Assembly (NCBI GenBank): GCA_034428635.1
Contig: DAOUHR010000188.1
Coordinates: 1-11,242, forward strand
Direction: 5' to 3'
DNA: 11,242 nt
DNA from: Bin22 sp034428635
GTDB lineage: Bacteria > Chloroflexota > Dehalococcoidia > Lucifugimonadales > UBA3495
Shown here: positions 5,909-11,242 of the stretch, piece by piece
How positions within the stretch are numbered: the stretch's first letter is position 1
Layout of the letters: each line of letters starts with the position of its first letter
Program-made: the position numbers and the translations under genes
Notes under the pieces: model-generated
Told to the model about the DNA's origin: nothing
Database searches by the model: none
Seen by the model: the letters and a program-made list of their open reading frames with translations, nothing else

Positions 5909-6844
5909 TTGACCACCACTGACACCCCGCCCACATCCATAGACCAGGTCCAGAACCTGCTGCGTGACCAGCAATATGTGACGGACCGCGGGCTTGCCGT
6001 AGCTATTTACCTGGCGCTAACGCTGCAGCGTCCCCTTTTCCTGGAGGGAGAGGCCGGCGTTGGCAAGACCGAAATCGCCCGGTCCCTGGCCAGAGGGCTG
6101 GACACCGAGCTTATCCGCCTGCAGTGCTACGAGGGGCTGGACGTCAACCACGCCGTCTATGAGTGGAACCATACCCGCCAGATGCTGGAGATCCGGCTGC
6201 TGGAGGCCGCGGGCAACGTGGACCGCGAGTCGGCCACCGACGATCTTTTCAGCGAACGGTTTTTGGTCAAGCGGCCACTGCTGCAGGCCATTGATGAAAG
6301 CCGGGAGAAGTCGCCGGTACTGTTGATAGATGAGCTGGACCGGGCAGACGAGGAGTTCGAAGGTTTTCTGCTGGAAATGCTGTCGGATTTCCAGATTACG
6401 ATTCCGGAGCTGGGGACTTACCAGGCGGCGCACCCGCCCATCGTTATCATTACATCAAATCGCACGAGGGAGATACACGACGCGCTGAAGCGGCGTTGCC
6501 TGTACTACTGGATCGACTATCCCGACTACCAGAAGGAACTGCAGATCGTCAGCGCCAAGCTGCCAGATGCGCCACGGCGGTTGGCCCAGCAGGTTACTGG
6601 CTTCATCCAGGAATTGCGGGAGACGGAACTATACAAGATACCGGGCGTTTCCGAGACCATCGACTGGACGTCCGCGCTGCTGGCCTTGAACCAGACGGAG
6701 CTTGAGGCCGAAGTAATCGACGATACCCTGGGGATAATGTTGAAGTACCAGGACGACATTGAAGTCGTGCGGGGAGAGCCGGTGCGGAACATTCTGGAAC
6801 GTTCACTTAACCGCGGCCCGAGGCGCGGCGGGCGGCGCGGCTAG
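5909..6844 (+). CDS. MoxR-type AAA+ ATPase, CoxD-like
   Basis: The 311-residue product is a MoxR-group AAA+ ATPase. Walker A is GEAGVGKT (47-54), Walker B LLIDELDRAD (138-147), sensor 1 ITSNRTRE with N184, and an arginine-finger candidate lies in ALKRRC (192-197). The wording LIDELDRADEEFEGFLLE is typical of CoxD, the ATPase that with CoxE matures the active site of aerobic carbon monoxide dehydrogenase, and of related stand-alone pairs. The C-terminus ends in an Arg/Gly-rich tail (RGPRRGGRRG). Translation begins at TTG. The gene is followed after 107 bases by a VWA-domain gene, the standard MoxR-VWA partnership in which the ATPase drives remodelling of a client. The client enzyme is not in the window. 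Confidence 0.9.
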   Translation: MTTTDTPPTSIDQVQNLLRDQQYVTDRGLAVAIYLALTLQRPLFLEGEAGVGKTEIARSLARGLDTELIRLQCYEGLDVNHAVYEWNHTRQMLEIRLLEAAGNVDRESATDDLFSERFLVKRPLLQAIDESREKSPVLLIDELDRADEEFEGFLLEMLSDFQITIPELGTYQAAHPPIVIITSNRTREIHDALKRRCLYYWIDYPDYQKELQIVSAKLPDAPRRLAQQVTGFIQELRETELYKIPGVSETIDWTSALLALNQTELEAEVIDDTLGIMLKYQDDIEVVRGEPVRNILERSLNRGPRRGGRRG

Positions 6845-6856
6845 GCGTTATCAAAC

Positions 6857-6955
6857 ATGGATGGACCAGATATACAGGGTTTCTTGATTTACGGAGGGTT
6901 GGTTTGTGATTCCTGCCGGTTTCGTTGTGCATCCCTGGTTAGTGAACTGTCATGA
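6857..6955 (+). CDS. Possible 32-residue ORF coupled to the VWA gene
   Basis: An open frame from ATG 6857 to TGA 6955 fills most of the gap between the ATPase and VWA genes. Its stop overlaps the VWA start as ATGA (6952-6955), a typical coupling arrangement. The peptide contains three closely spaced cysteines (CDSCRFRC). No good ribosome binding site precedes the ATG, and a 33-codon open frame could arise by chance. I do not recognise it. Confidence 0.2.
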   Translation: MDGPDIQGFLIYGGLVCDSCRFRCASLVSELS

Positions 6956-8268
6956 CCGTTGAACAGGAACCTGACGGCCATATTCTGCACAACCTGATGC
7001 TGTTCGGAGAGACCCTGAGGCGGCTGGGGCTGGACTTTGGGTCGGGCAACATGCTGGACCTGGTGCGGGCCACCGACACCATTCCCATTGGCCGGAGGCA
7101 GGACTTCCGCGCCGCCGCACGCTGCCTGCTGGTGCACCGAAAGCAGGACTTTCCCCTGTTTGACGACGCCTTCCAGATATTCTGGCGGCGTCCCGCCCAC
7201 GGCATCAGCACCCGGGACCTGCGCAGCATGGGCGAAGAACGGCGCTACCGAAATCCCCAGGTTGGTGCCCCGACTACAGGAGACGATGAAGGCGGCGGCC
7301 TGGTAGGCGACGCGCCCGAGGGAATGCCTGGGATAGACATGAGTCAAACGTTCAGCGCCCGAGAAGTGCTGAGGCAGAAGGACTTTGCCGATTACACACC
7401 CGGCGAAATTGCGCAGGCCCGCTCCATGATTGCGGAATTGTCCTGGGACCTGGGGCGCCGCAGGACACGGCGTACGCAGGTGGGTGACGGCGACTCCCTG
7501 GACTGGCGGCGGACCTTTCGGGACAACCTGAAGTACGGCGGGGAATTGCTGGAACTGTCCCACCGACAACCGAGGGAAAAGACCCGTCCCCTGGTGCTGA
7601 TTTGCGACGTCAGCGGGTCAATGGAACGATATACCCGCCTGCTGCTGCACTTCATCCACACCATTGCCGGGGACCTGGGCAGGGTGGAAGCCTTTCTCTT
7701 TGCCACCCGCCTAACTCGAATCACCCGCTACCTGAATTACCGAGGCATTGACCAGGCAGTGAACGAAGTGGGCCGGGCCGTGCCCGACTGGGCCGGCGGC
7801 ACCCGCATCGGCGAGGCCATCAAGAGCTTCAACTACATTTGGGCGCGCCGGACCCTGGGCAATGGGCCGGTGGTGCTGATAATCTCGGACGGTTGGGACC
7901 GGGGTGAACCAGAACTGCTGTCTCGGGAAATGTCGCGGCTCCAGCGTAGCTGCCACCGCCTCATCTGGCTGAATCCCTTGCTGGGTTCGCCCAACTACCA
8001 GCCCCTGACGCAGGGAATCCGGGCGGCGCTGCCCTACGTGGATGATTTCCTGCCGGTGCACAACCTGGGCAGCCTGGAATCGCTGGCTCGCCACCTGAAC
8101 AGCCTGCCTTCCCGCAAACAGCCGGCCGCGGCATATCGCCGGTCTCGCCTCGTGGAACAATACGAGGAGGCAGAACCTGCTGCGCCCACCCGCCGCAGGG
8201 AAGACATGAACCCAGCCCTGGCTCCGACTTTCCGCCACCCTCTGTGGGGTCAGATACCGCCCGCCTAA
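6952..8268 (+). CDS. VWA-domain protein, CoxE-like
   Basis: The 438-residue product fits the CoxE family of von Willebrand factor A proteins that work with CoxD/MoxR ATPases. The N-terminal part (about 10-75, LMLFGETLRRLGLDFGSGNMLDLVRA) is the usual helical region with conserved LGL. A variable, Gly/Asp-rich stretch (100-130) follows. The VWA domain (about 212-370) has a full metal-ion-dependent adhesion site: DVSGSM (219-224), T284 in GGTRIG, and D313 in ISDGWDRG. The WxNP after it (LIWLNPLLGSP, 337-347) is also CoxE-like. The C-terminal tail from about 385 is low-complexity and Arg/Pro-rich. ATG 6952 is the first start in this frame after an in-frame stop (TAG 6940-6942); no strong ribosome binding site is present, so coupling to upstream translation is likely. 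No signal peptide or membrane segment is seen. Confidence 0.9.
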   Translation: MTVEQEPDGHILHNLMLFGETLRRLGLDFGSGNMLDLVRATDTIPIGRRQDFRAAARCLLVHRKQDFPLFDDAFQIFWRRPAHGISTRDLRSMGEERRYRNPQVGAPTTGDDEGGGLVGDAPEGMPGIDMSQTFSAREVLRQKDFADYTPGEIAQARSMIAELSWDLGRRRTRRTQVGDGDSLDWRRTFRDNLKYGGELLELSHRQPREKTRPLVLICDVSGSMERYTRLLLHFIHTIAGDLGRVEAFLFATRLTRITRYLNYRGIDQAVNEVGRAVPDWAGGTRIGEAIKSFNYIWARRTLGNGPVVLIISDGWDRGEPELLSREMSRLQRSCHRLIWLNPLLGSPNYQPLTQGIRAALPYVDDFLPVHNLGSLESLARHLNSLPSRKQPAAAYRRSRLVEQYEEAEPAAPTRRREDMNPALAPTFRHPLWGQIPPA

Positions 8269-8281
8269 CCAAGGCCTTCTC

Positions 8282-8333
8282 TATCCAACATCGGAACTGG
8301 CTTACCTTGGATAACTACCCTCAAAGGGGGTAG
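8282..8333. terminator. Two hairpins between convergent genes, possible bidirectional terminator
   Basis: TATCCAA (8282-8288) and TTGGATA (8307-8313) are exact inverted repeats around an 18-base spacer. Just after them, CTACCCTC (8315-8322) pairs with GGGGGTAG (8326-8333), with one G-U pair, around the loop AAA. They sit in the 101-bp gap between the ends of two convergent genes, where terminators are expected. Neither is followed by a clear T-run on either strand, so termination is inferred from position and structure. Confidence 0.5.
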
Positions 8334-8369
8334 CGGGACGATGGGAACGCCTGAGATTATGGCAATCCA

Positions 8370-9149
8370 TTATTCCAATTTAGGCGCCTCCTTTACCTCA
8401 TTTTTCCTGCCACGAATGCTGTAAGACCTTGCTACTTTGATGACGCTGAGCGCAATGGCGATGAGCGCAACCCCCACTACCGCATCCAGGAAGTAGTGGT
8501 TGCCGGTGACCACAATGGCTGCCAGCGTCAACAGGGGATAGCCCACCCCCAGGTACCTGTACCATCCCCTTAATTCCCTTACGAAAAGCCAGGCGAAGAT
8601 GCAGGTCCAGCTGAAGTGGAGGCTGGGCATGGCGGCGTTGGTGTTGTAGAAGAACGCCATGGCCTCGCTGCCGTAAAGGGCGGGCCCGTAGAGCTGGATA
8701 GTGTCAACCAGGAAGCCGGTCTTGAAGGGCGGGGCCAGGGGGAAGGTGGTGAACAGCAACAGCGCCAGAGCCAGATGGACCACAATCAGGATGCGGTATC
8801 GGGCGTACAGGAGTGGCCGGGCCAGGTAGAGGTACAGGGCAACTCCCAGGATAACCGGCCAGTAGGTGACGATATAGACCCAGTTGAGGAACACGACCAG
8901 TGGTTGGGCGTGGGCCAGGGCCCAATTCTGGATGGCCGGTTCGAGGAACAGGCCAATGCCTCTTTCCAAGTAGATTACCCAGTCTGCGTTAGCCAAGGCA
9001 CGGCGGTCACCGTCAAATACCAGCCCTCGGGTAAGGACGTAGACCAGGTACAGCCCTACATACAGGGCCAGTTCCGCGCCGTGGGAACGCCAGCGCGGAG
9101 GTAGCGATGCGGGAAATGCCCTGGAAAAGTGAAAGGCGATCCAAGTCAT
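8370..9149 (-). CDS. PAP2-superfamily membrane protein (Aur1-like phosphatase/transferase)
   Basis: The 259-residue product is an integral membrane protein with about six hydrophobic segments (roughly 26-42, 83-110, 118-138, 178-191, 200-215, 222-240). It carries PAP2 motifs: PSLHFS (175-180, catalytic-type H178) and VVTGNHYFLDAVVG (213-226, with H218 and D222). The pattern MPSLHFSW plus GNHYFLD is the version found in PAP2_3/Aur1-like proteins, which act on lipid phosphates or move phospho-headgroups between lipids, with the active site at the membrane face. The basic C-terminus (RGRKNEVKE) fits a cytoplasmic tail. ATG 9149 is preceded by only a weak AGG. The gene shares strand with the LLM gene upstream of it, but a 13-bp hairpin lies between them, so it probably has its own promoter. 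The lipid substrate is unknown. Confidence 0.87.
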   Translation of the reverse strand: MTWIAFHFSRAFPASLPPRWRSHGAELALYVGLYLVYVLTRGLVFDGDRRALANADWVIYLERGIGLFLEPAIQNWALAHAQPLVVFLNWVYIVTYWPVILGVALYLYLARPLLYARYRILIVVHLALALLLFTTFPLAPPFKTGFLVDTIQLYGPALYGSEAMAFFYNTNAAMPSLHFSWTCIFAWLFVRELRGWYRYLGVGYPLLTLAAIVVTGNHYFLDAVVGVALIAIALSVIKVARSYSIRGRKNEVKEAPKLE

Positions 9150-9229
9150 GGGCGCCTATCCATGAAGGCAAACGAATATGCGGGGATGATTGAATTCGAG
9201 TGTTGAGGTCTGACGTTTGCCTCAAATCG

Positions 9230-9263
9230 CACCGGGGACGCCCGTTGACAGGCGTCCCCGGTG
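9230..9263 (-). terminator. Perfect 13-bp hairpin after the LLM oxidoreductase gene
   Basis: CACCGGGGACGCC (9230-9242) and GGCGTCCCCGGTG (9251-9263) are exact inverted repeats with an 8-base loop, starting 18 bases beyond the stop codon of the minus-strand LLM gene. The run after it on the minus strand is GCGATTTG, a weak T-tract. Position and strength favour a terminator separating the LLM gene from the PAP2 gene. Confidence 0.75.
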
Positions 9264-9281
9264 GTTTAGTTCCCATGGAGA

Positions 9282-10334
9282 TTAGTCCTGGAAGTGGGGC
9301 ATAACTTCGGTGGCGAAGAGTTCCAGGGAGTCCTTGACCTTCTGGCTTTCAATGCCGCCGTAGTTGGTGAAGAAGATGATGCTCTTGACGCCGGACTTCT
9401 TCATCCGCTCCACCCGCTCGGCCACATCGTCGGGCGAGCCGAAGAGGATGACCTTCTCCGACATATCGTCAAAATCAAATGAGGTTTCGGCTGCAAAACG
9501 GCGGCGGTAGGACTGGTAGTTTTCGGGAAGAAGTTCTCCCCGGCGTTCCGGAGGCGCGCCCACCTCATCGCCCGTGGTTTTGAACCACATGAAGGGTTCT
9601 TCGGCGTCCTCGCGGGCCTGGGCCCGGGTGGGTGCGGTATACATGGCCCGGGCCACCTTGACCCTATAGGGATCAAAGTCCTCGCCGGTTTCTCCCACAG
9701 CACCCCCGAAATAGGCCACCTGATCGCCCACCTGGTCGAAAGTAAGGCCCTGTCCCACCAGCAGGTTCCAGCCGTTCTGGGCGATGCGGTCCATGCTGCC
9801 GGGGCTGGCGGCGGCCACCCAGAGGGGCGGGTGCGGGTCCTGCACGGGCTTGGGCAGCACCGTCATATCGTTGAAAGTCCAGAACTCGCCCCGGTGATCG
9901 AAGGGTTCGTCGGCAGTCCAGGCACGAGCCATCACGTCCATAGACTCCTGGAAACGGCGGTCGGCCTCGTCCATGGGAATGTTGAGCTTGTGGAATTCGC
10001 CCCACTGGTAGCCACGCCCCACGCCGAGGTCCAGGCGGCCGTTGCTCAGCAAGTCGACGGTGGCGGCCTCTTCAGCAATCTGAATGGGATTGTGGAAGGG
10101 CAGGACGGTTACGGCTGTGGCCAGTCGGATGGTGCTGGTCAGGCCGGCCAGGTAGCCCAGCACCGTCAGCGAAGCAGAAACGATGCCGTGGCGCGAGAAG
10201 TGATGCTCGGTCATCCAGACCGAATCGTAGCCCAGTTGCTCCGCCCAAAGCACCTGCTCCAGGGCATCGCGGTAGTACTGGTTCTGCTTTGAGGGGTCGG
10301 GCAACTGGACCGAATGGAAAAGGCCGAATTTCAT
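9282..10334 (-). CDS. LLM-class flavin-dependent oxidoreductase (luciferase-like monooxygenase)
   Basis: The 350-residue product has the bacterial-luciferase-like TIM barrel and typical family length. Signatures include WAEQLGYDSVWMTEHHF (30-46), TAVTVLPFHNPIQIAEEAAT (73-92) and DLLSNGRLDLGVGRGYQWGEF (94-114), then PPLWVAAASPGSM near the phosphate-binding part of the flavin site. Members use reduced FMN or F420 supplied by a separate reductase to oxygenate aldehydes, sulfonates or other small organics; which cofactor applies cannot be told from these motifs. No signal peptide is present. The ATG (10332-10334) has AGGTG seven bases upstream on the minus strand. The MBL-fold gene lies 69 bases upstream on the same strand, so the two may share a transcript. 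Confidence 0.92.
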   Translation of the reverse strand: MKFGLFHSVQLPDPSKQNQYYRDALEQVLWAEQLGYDSVWMTEHHFSRHGIVSASLTVLGYLAGLTSTIRLATAVTVLPFHNPIQIAEEAATVDLLSNGRLDLGVGRGYQWGEFHKLNIPMDEADRRFQESMDVMARAWTADEPFDHRGEFWTFNDMTVLPKPVQDPHPPLWVAAASPGSMDRIAQNGWNLLVGQGLTFDQVGDQVAYFGGAVGETGEDFDPYRVKVARAMYTAPTRAQAREDAEEPFMWFKTTGDEVGAPPERRGELLPENYQSYRRRFAAETSFDFDDMSEKVILFGSPDDVAERVERMKKSGVKSIIFFTNYGGIESQKVKDSLELFATEVMPHFQD

Positions 10335-10403
10335 TAACGTTCACCTGTTAGTGTTTGGGTACTCCTCCTACAAGGAGAGAGCGGACGGAGAGTCGAACCG
10401 GGT

Positions 10404-11242
10404 TCAGAAGGACAGGGCCTGCCAATAGCGGCGGCCATCCGCCCTGACGACTTTCCCAAATCCGGGATAAGGGAAGTGGCCGATGATGCCGAGGATATCC
10501 TCGGTCTCCAACTGGTCCATCAGCTTGCGACGGGTGATGCGGGTCTGATCGGGGTCCATGTCGGCCCGGGATTCCCAGTCAGGCTCGTTGACCTGGGCCT
10601 GGTTGTGGATGGCATCGCCCAGGATGATGGCCCGCTCGCCCTGGGAAGTCACCATGATGCTCATATGGCCGGGCGTGTGACCAGGAGTCGGGAATGCGGT
10701 CAACTCGGAAGTCAGCACGTGCTCACCGTTCATGAACTCGATGAGCCCCAGGTCCTGCAGGGGCCAAACGGTGGTGGGCGCATTGGGGAATCGGGTGGGC
10801 ATCACGCCAGGGTCGTGGCAGGCTTCCCAGTCGGTGGAGCTAAACCAGTAGCGGGCGTTGGGGAAGGTGGGTGCGTAATTGCCGCCGTCGTCTGCGGGAG
10901 GAATCAGGTTCCAGCCCACGTGGTCGCGGTGCAGGTGGGTCATCACCACCATGTCGATGTCGTCGGCGCTGACACCGTGGGACTGGAAGTCGTTCATCAG
11001 TTCGCCCCAGGGAGTGTCAGGGGCGTCGGCAGGCCGGGCGCCCATGCCAGTGTCCACCAGGATGGTCCGGCCGTCGGAGCGGATCAGATAGGAGGCCAGG
11101 TTGAAGCGGACCTTGTGGCCATCCACCAGGTGCTGGCGATAGCCCTGCCACTCGTCGTCGGACTTGTGGTTGGGGAAGAAGTTGCACAGGTCGAACTCAA
11201 GAATGCCGTCGGAAAGGGAGGTGATCTCGACGTTGCCCACGG
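10404..11242 (-). CDS. MBL-fold metallo-hydrolase, 5' end cut by window edge
   Basis: At least 278 residues of a metallo-beta-lactamase-fold hydrolase are visible. A GTG at 11238-11240 is the first possible start seen, but the frame stays open to the window edge and this valine is likely internal, so I treat the gene as partial. The metal-binding set is complete: THLHRDHVGW with H102, H104, D106 and H107 (numbered from the GTG), H188 in PGHTPGH, D209 in ILGDA and H255 in IIGHFPYPG. This supports a binuclear Zn or Fe site. The arrangement resembles quorum-lactonase/AttM-like and other small hydrolases of the superfamily rather than true beta-lactamases; the substrate is unknown. There is no visible signal peptide. 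It precedes the LLM gene in the same direction. Confidence 0.9.
   Translation of the reverse strand, partial: VGNVEITSLSDGILEFDLCNFFPNHKSDDEWQGYRQHLVDGHKVRFNLASYLIRSDGRTILVDTGMGARPADAPDTPWGELMNDFQSHGVSADDIDMVVMTHLHRDHVGWNLIPPADDGGNYAPTFPNARYWFSSTDWEACHDPGVMPTRFPNAPTTVWPLQDLGLIEFMNGEHVLTSELTAFPTPGHTPGHMSIMVTSQGERAIILGDAIHNQAQVNEPDWESRADMDPDQTRITRRKLMDQLETEDILGIIGHFPYPGFGKVVRADGRRYWQALSF

Noticed and set aside
10362..10377. CTCCT/AGGAG inverted repeat between the MBL and LLM genes
   Set aside because: Only five base pairs and no T-run; it may simply reflect purine-rich leader sequence.
10380..10410. tRNA T-loop-like GGTTCGACTC on the minus strand
   Set aside because: The flanking bases do not form a T-stem and no acceptor, D or anticodon arm can be drawn around it.

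Overview
The window reads as a GC-rich bacterial chromosome segment, densely coded and with no gene-free stretch over about 150 bases. The gene mix (cyclase-family amidohydrolase, LLM flavin oxidoreductase, MBL hydrolase, CoxD/CoxE-like pair, soluble sulfite-oxidase-family molybdoenzyme) resembles uncultured Chloroflexota such as Dehalococcoidia/SAR202 lineages. That placement is an inference from gene content; no rRNA or tRNA is present to confirm it. No CRISPR array, insertion sequence or phage gene was seen.

Layout, left to right. The 3' part of a tandem rhodanese protein (1-1185, +) is followed by a less GC-rich island holding a BrnT/BrnA toxin-antitoxin pair (1329-1942, +), preceded by a perfect 10-bp inverted repeat. 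A small cupin (2037-2387, +) and a sulfite-oxidase-family molybdopterin enzyme (2495-3601, +) follow, the latter closed by a 14-bp hairpin. Next comes a plus-strand run: a deiodinase-like selenoprotein (3677-4432), a kynurenine-formamidase-like cyclase (4467-5141) and a diverged Ham1/RdgB-type protein (5159-5803), then a MoxR/CoxD AAA+ ATPase (5909-6844) and a CoxE-like VWA protein (6952-8268). The last three genes are on the minus strand: a PAP2-family membrane protein (8370-9149), an LLM flavin oxidoreductase (9282-10334) and an MBL-fold hydrolase cut by the window edge (10404-11242).

The main discovery is at 3677-4432. A naive translation gives two short unrelated-looking proteins separated by a TGA at 4025-4027. 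They are in one frame, and joined they make an iodothyronine-deiodinase-like thioredoxin-fold protein whose UGA falls exactly on the catalytic selenocysteine position (GSYT-U-PPF). Downstream deiodinase motifs (EAHPTDGW, EMDNAI, PERLYLV) lie after the UGA. A small stem-loop with a GUC apical loop starts 11 nt after the UGA and its loop G is at +18, as expected for a bacterial SECIS element. This is best annotated as one selenoprotein gene, not as two genes or a pseudogene.

The sulfur/redox theme (rhodanese, sulfite-oxidase family, selenoprotein) is suggestive but not proof of a joint pathway. The AAA+/VWA pair probably forms a chaperone or metal-insertion module of the CoxD/CoxE kind; its client enzyme is not in the window.
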